Source: CALDUY01 sp046350255
GTDB taxonomy: Bacteria; Planctomycetota; Planctomycetia; Gemmatales; Gemmataceae
Direction of reading: 5' to 3'
Length of the DNA stretch: 64,000 nt
Assembly: GCA_046350255.1 (NCBI GenBank)
Contig: JAXMAV010000014.1
Location: 181,554 to 245,553 of the forward strand
Made by a program: the position numbers and the translations under genes. The notes under the pieces were generated by a model. The model saw only the letters and a program-made list of their open reading frames with translations, had not been told where the DNA came from and did no database searches. Shown piece by piece: positions 8,375-17,506 of the stretch; within the stretch, counting starts at the first letter, position 1, and every line of letters begins with the position of its first letter.

Positions 8375-9169
8375 TCACAGCCCCAGGACGTCTTCCATCG
8401 TGTAACGGCCGGCCGGCTTGCCAGCGAGGAAGCGGCCGGCGAGCAGGGCGCCACGCGCGTAGCTGTCGCGCGTGTGGCCCTTGTGGATCAGCTCGAGCGT
8501 TTCGCCCAGGGTGCTGAAGACGATGGTGTGCTCGCCGACGTTGTCGCCCACGCGGAGTGCGTGCAGACCGATCTCCAGCCGGGGTCGTTCGCCGGTCAAC
8601 CCCTCGCGGCCATGACGCAGGTCGCCGCCGCCCATGGCCTTCTGGATGATGTTGGCGAAGTGCAGCGCGGTGCCCGAGGGAGCATCCTTCTTGAAGCGGT
8701 GGTGCCGCTCGACAATCTCCACGTCGAAATCCTTGCCGCGGAGCAGCTCGGCCGCCTGGGCGCACAGGGCGAAGAGCACGTTGACCGCCAGGCTCATGTT
8801 CGGCGCCATCAGCAACGGGATGTGATGGGCCGCCGCCTCGATTTCCCGGCGCTGCTCGTGTGAATGGCCCGTGGTGGCCACCACCAGGGGAATACGGTGA
8901 CTGATGCACGTGGGCAGGATGTGCATGGTGCCGCCCGGCGACGAGAAGTCGACGACCACATCGACCCGGGCCCCCAGGGACAGCTCGGTGCGGATGGGCA
9001 CATCGATGCGTCCCAGGCCGCAGACCTCGCCGGCATCCTGGCCCAGGCGCGGACAATCGGGAGCTTCGAGGGCGGCCACTACGGTCAGGGTGGGATCCTC
9101 GGCGGCCAGGTACACCAGCCGCTGGCCCATGCGTCCTGCCGCTCCGTTGATTGCGACGTGAGTCTTCAT
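8375..9169 (-). CDS. dapB: 4-hydroxy-tetrahydrodipicolinate reductase
   Basis: This 264-aa enzyme reduces the dihydrodipicolinate-level intermediate with NAD(P)H in the diaminopimelate/lysine pathway. The N-terminal Rossmann motif (INGAAGRMGQRL) and the catalytic signature ERHHRFKKDAPSGTAL are both complete, and the length is normal. It begins 7 bp after the stop of thrC on the same strand, so thrC-dapB form a two-gene operon joining two branches of the aspartate family. It meets the TPR gene convergently with 16 bp between stops. Confidence 0.96.
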   Translation of the reverse strand: MKTHVAINGAAGRMGQRLVYLAAEDPTLTVVAALEAPDCPRLGQDAGEVCGLGRIDVPIRTELSLGARVDVVVDFSSPGGTMHILPTCISHRIPLVVATTGHSHEQRREIEAAAHHIPLLMAPNMSLAVNVLFALCAQAAELLRGKDFDVEIVERHHRFKKDAPSGTALHFANIIQKAMGGGDLRHGREGLTGERPRLEIGLHALRVGDNVGEHTIVFSTLGETLELIHKGHTRDSYARGALLAGRFLAGKPAGRYTMEDVLGL

Positions 9170-9176
9170 GATTGCC

Positions 9177-10571
9177 TCAGGAGTAAACCTCGATGGCCTT
9201 GATGATCTGGTCGAGGTCGTTGGACACCTGGATGGGTCGGTTCTGGAAGTTGGCCCGACGCACGCCCCGGCTACCCAGCACCTCGTCGAAGGTTTTCTGA
9301 TCGCCGGAGTGGTAGGCGACGGTGGCGGTCGGATCCTTGAGCTGATGCCCGGTCAGGATGCAGACCACGGAGTCACCTGGCGCGATGATGCCCTCCTGGC
9401 GCAGCTTGCGGGCCCCGGCGACACTGGCGGCCGAGGCGGGTTCACAGCCGAGGCCGCCGGCGCCGACCTTGGCCTTGGCGTCGAGGATTTCCTGATCGCT
9501 GGCCTCGCGCACCACACCGCCGCAGCGGTCGAGAGCCCGGAGCGCCTTGACCAGGTTGACCGGCCGGTTGATCTCGATGGCGCTGGCGATGGTGCTGGCG
9601 CGCATTCCCTCGGCATCGAGGCCGCCGTAGTAGCGGTCGATGAGCCCGCGATCGGGGCGTCCGCCGTTCCAGCGCAGGCCGAAGCGGTCGTACAGCTGAT
9701 AGAAGGTGTTGGCCCCGGCGGCGTTGATGACCGCCAGACGCGGCAGGCGACGGAGCAACCCCAGGTCGTACAGCTCGATGAACGCCTTGCCGAAGGCGCT
9801 GACATTGCCGAGGTTGCCACCCGGTACGACGATCCAGTCCGGTGGCTCCCACGCGAGCGCCTCCAGGACGCGAAACATGATGGTCTTCTGCCCTTCCAGA
9901 CGGAAGGGGTTGATGCTGTTGACCAGGTAGATGCCCAGCTGGCGGGCGACCTGCTGGACGCGCATCATGGCGTCATCGAAATCGCCGGCGATCTGGACAG
10001 TGAGCGCGCCGTGGTCGAGGCCCTGCGCCAGCTTGCCATAGGCGATCTTGCCGGAACCGATGAAGATGATGGCACGCATCAGGCCGGTGGCCGAGCAGAA
10101 GACGGCGAGGCTGGCGCTGGTGTTGCCGGTCGAGGCGCAGGCCGCCCGCCGCGCGCCGACGATGCGAGCGTGGCTGAAGGCGGCCGTCATGCCGTTGTCC
10201 TTGAAGCTGCCCGAGGGGTTCATGCCCTCGTACTGCAGGAACAACTTGCCGGGTTCGACGCCGATGTAGGCGGCCGTCTGGTCGGCCCGCTGCAGGATGG
10301 TCTGCCCCTCGCCGATGGTCATGATGCGGTCGGGCGGGGCGAACGGCAGTAGGTCGTGGAAGCGCCAGACCCCGGAGAAACACAGCGGATCGGTCCGCCG
10401 GGCCCACTTGGCCTCGAACTCACGTAGTGATTTCGGGACGGGCAGGCGGTTCCAGTCGTAGACCACGTCCATGAGCCCGCCGCAGCTGGCGCAGCGAAAC
10501 GAGGTATCATCGACGCTGGCAGTGGCGCCACAGTCCGGGTTGATACAGCGTTGGAAAACGAGATCGCTCAT
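9177..10571 (-). CDS. thrC: threonine synthase
   Basis: This 464-aa PLP enzyme converts O-phosphohomoserine to threonine. An N-terminal rubredoxin-like zinc ribbon (Cys9, Cys14, Cys27, Cys30) precedes the fold-type II catalytic domain. The PLP lysine lies in PSGSFKDNGM, with the downstream Gly/Asn-rich phosphate site (VVPGGNLGNVSAFGKAF). The start at 10571 (MSDLVFQRC) keeps the zinc ribbon intact; the frame runs open to 11378, but that extension is antisense to the protease gene and has no family similarity. It is probably the promoter-proximal gene of the thrC-dapB operon, transcribed from the 146-bp divergent region. Confidence 0.95.
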   Translation of the reverse strand: MSDLVFQRCINPDCGATASVDDTSFRCASCGGLMDVVYDWNRLPVPKSLREFEAKWARRTDPLCFSGVWRFHDLLPFAPPDRIMTIGEGQTILQRADQTAAYIGVEPGKLFLQYEGMNPSGSFKDNGMTAAFSHARIVGARRAACASTGNTSASLAVFCSATGLMRAIIFIGSGKIAYGKLAQGLDHGALTVQIAGDFDDAMMRVQQVARQLGIYLVNSINPFRLEGQKTIMFRVLEALAWEPPDWIVVPGGNLGNVSAFGKAFIELYDLGLLRRLPRLAVINAAGANTFYQLYDRFGLRWNGGRPDRGLIDRYYGGLDAEGMRASTIASAIEINRPVNLVKALRALDRCGGVVREASDQEILDAKAKVGAGGLGCEPASAASVAGARKLRQEGIIAPGDSVVCILTGHQLKDPTATVAYHSGDQKTFDEVLGSRGVRRANFQNRPIQVSNDLDQIIKAIEVYS

Positions 10572-10627
10572 AACCAACAAAGATAAGGGATCGCAGGGAG
10601 ATCGGCACCCCCTGCCTGGCGAGCCAG

Positions 10628-10674
10628 GGCGGAATCCAGGCACACTCTGGCGGAATCGCGGCGCGGCAGGCACA
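10628..10674. repeat. imperfect direct repeat in the thrC/protease divergent region
   Basis: GGCGGAATC occurs at 10628-10636 and 10649-10657, and CAGGCACA at 10637-10644 and 10667-10674. The pair order is kept but the spacing differs. It lies in the shared upstream region of two divergent genes and could be protein-binding sites, but it may equally be chance in GC-rich DNA. Confidence 0.25.
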
Positions 10675-10717
10675 ATGGGTACGTCGCCCTGTCTCTCGCG
10701 CCAGGAGTTGTTCCCGC

Positions 10718-12900
10718 ATGTCGCACCTTGCGCTGGCCCTGCTTGGGTTACTGCCCGCCGCCGCTCCGCCGGCCCGGGCGCTCGAACTGTCTGTCGAGGA
10801 TCTGGCGCGCGAGGTGCGTCCTCCGTGGTGGTCATTACCATCCGTGGACGTGACGGCAAGAGCGAGGGGCTGGGCACCGGCTTCGTCCTGTCGCGTGAGG
10901 GACTGATCGCCACCAACCTGCACGTCATCGGCGAGGGCCGGGCGCTCTCGGTGGAAACCGCCGACGGCACGCAGCACGAGGTGACGGCGATCCACGCCAC
11001 CGATCGCGCCAACGACCTGGCCATTGTCCGGGTGAAGGCGACCGGCCTGGTCCCGTTACCCCTGGGCGATGCCGGCGCCCTGCGCGATGGCCAACCCGTG
11101 GTCGCCATCGGCAACCCCAAGGGGCTGAAGCACAGTGTGGTGTCGGGCGTGGTGTCGGGCCGACGCAACGTCGATGGGCGGTCGATGATCCAGGTGGCCA
11201 TCCCCATCGAGCCTGGCAACTCGGGCGGGCCGTTACTGGATCGCGCCGGGCGCGTCGTCGGCATCATGACGATCAAGTCGCTTGTGACCGCCAACCTCGG
11301 CTTCGCCGTCGCCTCCAACGCGTTGCGGCCGCTGCTGGCGCGGCCCAACCCCATCCCCCTGGCCGGCTGGATCACCATCGGGGCGCTCGATCCGGAAGAC
11401 TGGCAGCCACGGGGCGGTCAGTGGCGGCAGCGGGCCGGCCGTATCATCGCCGAAGGACGCGGCCCTGGCGTCGGCGGGCGCGCCTTCTGTTTGTCCACGC
11501 GGAAGACGCCGGAACCTCCGTTTGAGGTCGCCGTCACGGTTCGGCTTGACGACGAGGCTGGCGCGGCCGGGCTGGTCTTCCACGCCGACGGCGGCGACCG
11601 ACACTATGGCTTCTATCCCTCCAACGGACAGATGCGGCTGGCCGCATTCAACGGGCCAGACGTGTTCCAGTGGCGCGTGCTGGGTCAGAAGAGTAGCCCG
11701 CACTATCGTCCTGGCGAGTGGAACACCCTGCGCGTGCGCATCGACAAGGGCGGCCGTATTCGATGCCTGGTGAATGACGAGCTGGTGTACGAGATCACCG
11801 ATGACACCTTCACCGCCGGCCAGGTGGGGTTGGCCAAGTTCCGGGAGACGGTGGCCGAGTTCAAGCAGCTCCGGGTCGGCGCCACGGTGCCGTCGGCCCG
11901 ACCTGCCGCGGCACTACTGACCCGGGTGAGCGGCGCGCTGGACGGCGTGGGGGAGGCCTCGACGCTGCGGCCCGAAACGTTGGCCCGCTTCCCGCGCGGC
12001 AACGCCGAAACGCTGGCCGCCGTGCGCGAGCAGGCACGTCGGCTCGAACGGCAGGCGCAGCAGCTTCGCAAGGTGGCGGTCGCTCTGCACGAACGCGAGG
12101 TGCTGACCGAACTGGGCAACCTCATGAAGGCCGAGCGCTTCGACCTGGCCCATGCCGCGCTGCTGCTGGCCCGGCTCGACAACGACGAACTCGACGTCGA
12201 GCATTATCGCGGCGAGGTGGAGCGCATGGCGCGGAAGATCGCCAGCGGCCTACCTCCCAAGGCAAGCGACACCGAGAAACTGGCCGCACTGGAGCGTTAT
12301 CTCTTCCGTGACAAGGGGTTCCACGGGAGTCGGGGAGACTATTACAACCGGTCGAACAGCTACCTGTCGGAGGTGATCGACGATCGCGAGGGGCTGCCGA
12401 TCACGCTCTCGTTGCTGTACCTCGACCTGGCCCGGCGACTGGGAGTCCAGGTGGAAGGTGTTGGCCTGCCTGGCCACTTCGTCGTGCGCCACGTGCCGAA
12501 GGGAGGAGGAGGCCAGCTGATCGACGTGTACGAGGGGGGCGTGCGACTCTCGCGCAAGGATGCCGAGCGCATCGTGCGAGAACGAGGCGGGCGCGACCTG
12601 GAGGAGGCCGACCTGGCCGCGGTGCCCGGCAAGCGGATCATTCTCCGCATGGTGCACAATCTGCTCTCCAGCGCCCGGAAGGATCGCGACGAGCCGGCCA
12701 TGCTGCGCTACCTCGACACAATCATCATCCTGCAACCCGATGCGGCCGAGGAACGCGGCGTCCGCGCCGCCCTGCGTTACCAGGCCGGCGATGTGACCGG
12801 TGCGCGGGAGGACCTCGACTGGCTGCTCGATAACCGGCCCGAGGGGATTGACCTCGACCGGGTCGAAAAGATGCGGCGCTTTCTGGATCGCGATCGCTGA
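10718..12900 (+). CDS. secreted trypsin-like serine protease fused to LamG/DUF1080-like and SirB1/transglutaminase-like domains (apparent frameshift)
   Basis: A signal peptide (MSHLALALLGLLPAAAPPARA) starts at ATG 10718 behind an AGGAG site, but its frame runs out into unrelated sequence at about 10820. The catalytic domain continues in the frame one base back (SSVVVITIRGRDGKSEGLGT). This looks like a single-base deletion or a sequencing error between about 10815 and 10830. The HtrA-type triad is complete: His codon 10921-10923 (ATNLHVIGEG), Asp 11014-11016 (ANDLAIVRV), Ser 11221-11223 (PGNSGGPLLD). No PDZ domain follows. Instead there is a beta-sandwich like LamG/DUF1080 (about 11350-11880), then a SirB1/transglutaminase-9-like region with TPR-like tail (about 12250-12890; DREGLPITLSLLYLDLARRL). 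The substrate is unknown. Confidence 0.8.
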
Positions 12901-12911
12901 GCGGTGCTGTG

Positions 12912-15425
12912 ATGCAACAATCGCCCGGGTCGGATAGAGGCTGGCTGGAACCGGCGGCGCGCGCTGAGAGCATCTGGCGCGCGCCGTTGCTGTCCGTCGC
13001 CCTGGTGTACACGCTGGGAGTCGCGCTCGACCGCTTCGGGCAGATTCCGCTGGGGTTCAGCCTCCTGCTAGGCGGTGTCGCACTGGTCGCGTTCGGACTG
13101 TGCCAGGGGTTCCCCTCCCGGCAGATTGGTTTGGTCTACCTGGCACTGACGGGGGTTGCCTTCGGCGCGGCCTATCACCATTACCGACAGCAGCTTTACC
13201 CGACGGATGACCTTGGACGCGATGCCCCACGCGAACCCGTCCCCGTCCATCTGGTCGGCATCCTCGAGGAGGAACCACGGCGGTTGCCCGGCCGAGACGA
13301 TCCCCTGCGTTCGCAGCGTCGCCAACCCTCGGCCAGTAGCATCCTCCAGGTAACCTCGCGTCTTCAGGAGGGCGAGCGCGTGGCGGTCTCGGGCCGGGTG
13401 CGTCTGATGGTCACCGGGGAACGCCAGCCTCTGCTAGCAGAATTGCACCCCGGCGACGAAATCGAGGTGCGCGGCAAGCTGAGTCGGTTCGCCCCACGGG
13501 CCAGCCCCGGCGAATTCGATTTCGCTGGCTACTGGCACGACCGCGGGGTCCACGCTCTCCTGACGGTAGCGCAGGGAGACGTGGCGGTGCGCCGGCTCCG
13601 CCCAGGTTGGATCTACACACCGTCCGGCTGGTTCGCCGCGCTACGCCATCAGGCGCACGCCCGACTCGACCAGGCCGTCCCGCAGGAGTCACTCGCCGGG
13701 CTGGCACGCGCGCTGCTCCTGGGCGAGGGAGCACCGCTCAGCGCCGATGACTGGGGTAAGTATGTGCGGACCGGCGTCGTCCACGTCCTGGCCATCTCCG
13801 GGCAGCATCTCCTGGTGGTCGGGCTGTTTCTGTGGAGCGCTGCCCGACTGGTGGGCCTACGTCAGCGCCATGCCGCCATCCTGGTCGCGGGGGTGCTGCT
13901 GGGGTATGCCCTGGTCACCGGCGGACGACCGCCCGCGCTGCGCGCCGCGGTGGGCGTCTGCGCCCTGTGCCTGGGGCTGGTGCTGCGTCGGCCCGCGGTG
14001 CCGGCCAACCTGTTCGCCCTGGCCTGGCTGGTCGTCGGCCTGGTTCGTCCGGCCGATCTCTTCGAGAGTGGCTGCCAGCTGTCGTTCCTGGCCGTGGCGG
14101 TGCTGTGCTGGGGCACCAGCGGATGGTTCAGCCCGCGCCCCCTCGATCCGCTGGAAGAGTTGATCGAGCGTTCGCGTCCCTTCTGGCAGCGTGCCTGTCT
14201 GACCGGAGCCCGGGTGGTGGGGCAGAGCTACCTGGTGGGCCTTCTCGTCTGGGTGGCCGTCACACCGCTGGCAGCCTACCACGTGGGCATCTTCGCGCCG
14301 GCGGCGCTGCTCCTGGGGCCGCCCCTCACGCTGCTGACCTCGGTGGCACTGCTGGCCGGCTTTCTGGTGCTGGCGCTTCCGGGTCCACTGGCGGCGCTGC
14401 CCGCCTGGGTGCTGACTGTCTCGCTGCGCGGCTGCGAGTGGCTGGTGGATGGGGCCGAACGCTGGCCGACGCACCTGTGGACGGGTCCGCTGCCGGCCTG
14501 GTGGGTGGTGCTCTTCTACCTGGGGTTGCTGGCGGTGTTGACGCACCGGACGCTGCGCATCCACTGGCGCTGGACGGCGCCGGCGGGGTTGGCGTGGGTG
14601 TGCGTCTTTTTTCTGGTCGGGGCGATGCCATCGGGGCGGGTCGAGCTGCGCTGCACCTTTCTGCCGGTCGGACACGGCGCGGCCACGTTGCTGGAGTTTC
14701 CCGACGGGCGCACCCTGCTGGTTGATGCCGGCAGCCTGCGCGGTCCCGACGTGGTCGCGCGGACCCTGTCTCCGTTTCTCTGGTCACGCGGTATCTCCCG
14801 GCTAGATGATGTCGTGCTGTCTCATGCCGATCTCGATCACTTCAACGGGTTGATCGAGCTGGCCGACCGGTTCGCCATCGGTCGGGTGCTGACGTCGGAT
14901 AGCTTCGCCGACCGGCCCAGCGAGGCGGTCGCCCTGACGCGGCAGAAGCTGCACCATCTGCGCTGGGAAGTTCTGGCGGCAGGCGACCGGCTCGTCGCCG
15001 ACGAGGTCGAGCTGGCCGTGCTGCATCCTCCCCGGGGCTACCAGGGGGGCAACCAGAATGCCCGCAGTGTGGTGCTCGAGGTGCGCCATCACCGCCAGCG
15101 CCTGCTGCTGACCGGTGACCTGGAAGGCGAAGGGCTGGCTCGCGTGCTGACGCTTCCGGGTCGCCGCATCGACGTGCTGATGGCGCCGCATCATGGCAGC
15201 GCGCGGCTGGACGTGGCGGCCCTGGTGCGCTGGTGTCGGCCGGGGCTGGTGGTGTCGAGTCAGGGGGCGGCCCGGGGGGCGCGGCCAGCCGGGGAAAGCT
15301 ACCTGGCCGAGGGTGTCCTGTTCTGGACGACTCACGAGCAGGGGGCGGTGACCGTGCGTTCGGGTTCCTGGGGGCTTGAAGCGGAGGCATATTCCGATGG
15401 CAGACGCTGGCGTTGCGACCCCTGA
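12912..15425 (+). CDS. comEC: ComEC/Rec2-family DNA-uptake channel protein
   Basis: This is a roughly 837-aa polytopic membrane protein. The N-terminal part contains early membrane helices and the extracytoplasmic DUF4131/OB-like region. The central Competence domain shows the conserved VVHVLAISGQHLLVVG segment followed by many hydrophobic helices. The C-terminal metallo-beta-lactamase-like domain includes LPVGHGAATLLEFPDGRTLL, the metal motif LSHADLDHFNGL, a GDLEGEG element and APHHGS. ComEC forms the inner-membrane channel for single-stranded DNA in natural transformation. A GTG at 12909 is an adjacent alternative start. It overlaps the next gene by 29 bp. No other competence gene is in the window. 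Confidence 0.92.
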   Translation: MQQSPGSDRGWLEPAARAESIWRAPLLSVALVYTLGVALDRFGQIPLGFSLLLGGVALVAFGLCQGFPSRQIGLVYLALTGVAFGAAYHHYRQQLYPTDDLGRDAPREPVPVHLVGILEEEPRRLPGRDDPLRSQRRQPSASSILQVTSRLQEGERVAVSGRVRLMVTGERQPLLAELHPGDEIEVRGKLSRFAPRASPGEFDFAGYWHDRGVHALLTVAQGDVAVRRLRPGWIYTPSGWFAALRHQAHARLDQAVPQESLAGLARALLLGEGAPLSADDWGKYVRTGVVHVLAISGQHLLVVGLFLWSAARLVGLRQRHAAILVAGVLLGYALVTGGRPPALRAAVGVCALCLGLVLRRPAVPANLFALAWLVVGLVRPADLFESGCQLSFLAVAVLCWGTSGWFSPRPLDPLEELIERSRPFWQRACLTGARVVGQSYLVGLLVWVAVTPLAAYHVGIFAPAALLLGPPLTLLTSVALLAGFLVLALPGPLAALPAWVLTVSLRGCEWLVDGAERWPTHLWTGPLPAWWVVLFYLGLLAVLTHRTLRIHWRWTAPAGLAWVCVFFLVGAMPSGRVELRCTFLPVGHGAATLLEFPDGRTLLVDAGSLRGPDVVARTLSPFLWSRGISRLDDVVLSHADLDHFNGLIELADRFAIGRVLTSDSFADRPSEAVALTRQKLHHLRWEVLAAGDRLVADEVELAVLHPPRGYQGGNQNARSVVLEVRHHRQRLLLTGDLEGEGLARVLTLPGRRIDVLMAPHHGSARLDVAALVRWCRPGLVVSSQGAARGARPAGESYLAEGVLFWTTHEQGAVTVRSGSWGLEAEAYSDGRRWRCDP

Positions 15426-16101
15426 TGTGCCTGCGGGCGACCGCTGGTTCCGCTGGGCCTGTCTGGGGCTGGCGGCCAGCTTCCTGGCCGTGGTGGCGTG
15501 GATGCTCAACGACATCCGCCTGCAGGTGCGGCGCTCGGCCGACCTGATCCACGAGTCGGGAGGCACCATCCAGGAGCATCTGCCCCCCATCGTCGAGAAG
15601 ACCCGGCAGACGACCGAAGTGGTGTCGAAGAACTTGCCCGTGGTCGTCGAGCGCGTCAAGCAGTCCACCGAAATCGTCGGCGAGACGCTGCCCGAGGTGA
15701 TCGATCGGGTGGACCGCACGACCGAGGTGGTGGCCGAGCTGGCCAACGACATTCAACAGTTGAAGGAGCTGGCGGGGCTGGTCAGCAAGAAGCGCGACGA
15801 GAACCTGGTGGCCTACACCAACAGCCTGCTGAAGCAACTCGAAGGGGCGAAGATCGAGATCGGGAGCAAGCAGTTCCTGGGAAAAGGGTTGCGCAACGGA
15901 GTGCCGGCCAGCGAGTGGGTGGCCAGCCGGCGCAAGTGGACGGCCCTGATGCTACTCCGGATGAGTTCGCGCAAGGAGGTCGTGCAGGGGTTGACGCGCG
16001 GCTGGTACGCCGCCGAGCCGGGCGGCGAGGCCCGGCCGCTGCTGGACTGGGTGCAGACGCATCATCCCGAGACGAAGGCGCTGTTTCCGGCGATGCCGTG
16101 A
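15397..16101 (+). CDS. membrane-anchored helical repeat protein of unknown function
   Basis: This 234-aa protein starts inside the comEC coding region; the ATG at 15397 lies behind a GGAGG site. One N-terminal transmembrane helix (CLGLAASFLAVVAWML) is followed by an amphipathic region of three near-repeats of about 18 residues: IVEKTRQTTEVVSKNLP, VVVERVKQSTEIVGETLP, EVIDRVDRTTEVVAELA. These suggest an extended coiled or HAMP-like helix. The C-terminal part is basic and Trp-containing and matches no family I know. The 29-bp overlap with comEC implies translational coupling, but a role in DNA uptake is only an inference from position. Confidence 0.75.
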   Translation: MADAGVATPDVPAGDRWFRWACLGLAASFLAVVAWMLNDIRLQVRRSADLIHESGGTIQEHLPPIVEKTRQTTEVVSKNLPVVVERVKQSTEIVGETLPEVIDRVDRTTEVVAELANDIQQLKELAGLVSKKRDENLVAYTNSLLKQLEGAKIEIGSKQFLGKGLRNGVPASEWVASRRKWTALMLLRMSSRKEVVQGLTRGWYAAEPGGEARPLLDWVQTHHPETKALFPAMP

Positions 16102-16110
16102 GCCGTCGTG

Positions 16111-17409
16111 TCAGGAACCCATCGGGGCGTTCAGGGCCCGCGCCATCGCCTGCTTGAGTAGCTTTTCGCAGGGGGCCGCCAGCGAGACGGTCGGCTCGTA
16201 GCCCCCTTCGAGGAAGCCCGCGTCGGTGGGGATGTAGCCCTGCCCCCCATCGCCGTACCCGGCCACACAGATGAAACGATCCTTACGCAGCGCCTGGGCG
16301 GCCAGCTGGTACTCGATGAACGGCTCGCCGGGCAGGTGCAGCACCAGCGCCGGCCCCAGGTCGAGGCAGGTGAGCTCGACGGGGCGGTTGATCCGCTGCA
16401 GCCAGGCAAGATGGTAGGCGGCGTTATTACGAGCCGCGGTGCTGGCCTTGGCGTCCTCGAGTACCTTGCGGCTGTCTGCCGCCCCGAAGCGGGCCTCGCG
16501 GCGCGGCGAGAACCGGACTGGCACCACGCGCCAGTCCATCGCCTTGACCGGGTGGCGCTCGGTGGCCTTCCATGCGGCCGTCATGCCGGCGTGGATCCGA
16601 TCGCGCAACAGCGCCCGGTTGGCCGGGCTGCCGTCGTTGTACTTCCCCGCAGTGACATTCCCCGCACAACCGGTAAAATATGCCTGGGCCACGCCATCCA
16701 CCTCCGCGGCGCGTTTCTCCCGTGCCAGGCCGCAAAAATCGCAACTCACCCGACCAGCGCCGTAGTAGCTCATGGGGTGGGTCGCATAGTAACTCAGCGC
16801 GGCCAGCGGCTTCCGGTCGTCCCAGAAACTCAGGGTTTTCAGCCACGGATCGATCAATCCCTCGGGTTCCGCGCGAACTTTGGGATCGCGTGTGGAACTT
16901 GTGCGGGTAAACTTGATCTTCCCGTCGGGGCCAACAATGCGGCGGTTCGAGGCCACCTCGGCCACCTTGCCTTGGCCGGTTCCCACGTGGGTGAACCGTC
17001 GAGTTGCCGTGAGCGATTTCTTGATCGCATCTGCAGTGACGGCAACGGCGCGGTCGAAGAATTTTAGGTCGAGCGACGGAGACCCCTTCACCTCGTCAAT
17101 GAACTTCTGGGCCTGAGTGTCGGCAAAGGGAGCATCATGCGGATGCACGGAGTGGACAGCGACGCGGTCCGGGGTGGTGTGAGCCGCCCGGGCCAGCCCC
17201 TCGCGCCAGGCGAGATGGGCGTCGTTGCGGATGCCACACCAATCCACGGCGCACAACACGATGGGTGCGCCGCCCCCCAGCAGGACCACGCCGACGGCCC
17301 GAAGCGGATCGTCGATCATGCGGGCCGGGGTGATCCAGCCGCCGCACAGCGGGTGGCCCAGGGGGGGAGTCACGTCGGCCGAGAACGTGGCCAGGTGAAA
17401 GTCAGGCAT
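16111..17409 (-). CDS. neutral/alkaline ceramidase-like hydrolase
   Basis: This 432-aa protein matches the N-terminal domain family of neutral/alkaline non-lysosomal ceramidases as found widely in planctomycetes. It opens with FHLATFSADVTPPLGHPLCG, has the conserved His-rich segment VAVHSVHPHDAPFAD (about residues 95-110) and a Cys-Gly element YFTGCAGNVTAGKYN (about residue 240). Classical ceramidases are longer and hydrolyse N-acylsphingosine; these short bacterial homologues have unproven substrates. No signal peptide is evident. It is convergent with the helical repeat gene, with 9 bp between stops. Confidence 0.8.
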   Translation of the reverse strand: MPDFHLATFSADVTPPLGHPLCGGWITPARMIDDPLRAVGVVLLGGGAPIVLCAVDWCGIRNDAHLAWREGLARAAHTTPDRVAVHSVHPHDAPFADTQAQKFIDEVKGSPSLDLKFFDRAVAVTADAIKKSLTATRRFTHVGTGQGKVAEVASNRRIVGPDGKIKFTRTSSTRDPKVRAEPEGLIDPWLKTLSFWDDRKPLAALSYYATHPMSYYGAGRVSCDFCGLAREKRAAEVDGVAQAYFTGCAGNVTAGKYNDGSPANRALLRDRIHAGMTAAWKATERHPVKAMDWRVVPVRFSPRREARFGAADSRKVLEDAKASTAARNNAAYHLAWLQRINRPVELTCLDLGPALVLHLPGEPFIEYQLAAQALRKDRFICVAGYGDGGQGYIPTDAGFLEGGYEPTVSLAAPCEKLLKQAMARALNAPMGS

Positions 17410-17506
17410 GGGGTGAGTCTCGGAGCCGGGGGCGGGGTTGGTACCTCGGTGGTATCGTTCTGTCTTGACATGAGAAGCTCAGCCTGTCAACAGCGGAGAT
17501 AAAGAC

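Noticed and set aside
9168..10352. 394-aa plus-strand frame opposite thrC
   Set aside because: Antisense to a well-conserved threonine synthase; no ribosome site or family features.
10572..11378. N-terminal extension of the thrC frame
   Set aside because: It is antisense to the protease gene and would precede the conserved zinc ribbon with unrelated sequence.
17465..17470. TTGACA as a -35 box for the BON gene
   Set aside because: No -10-like hexamer at 16-18 bp, and the start codon is too close.
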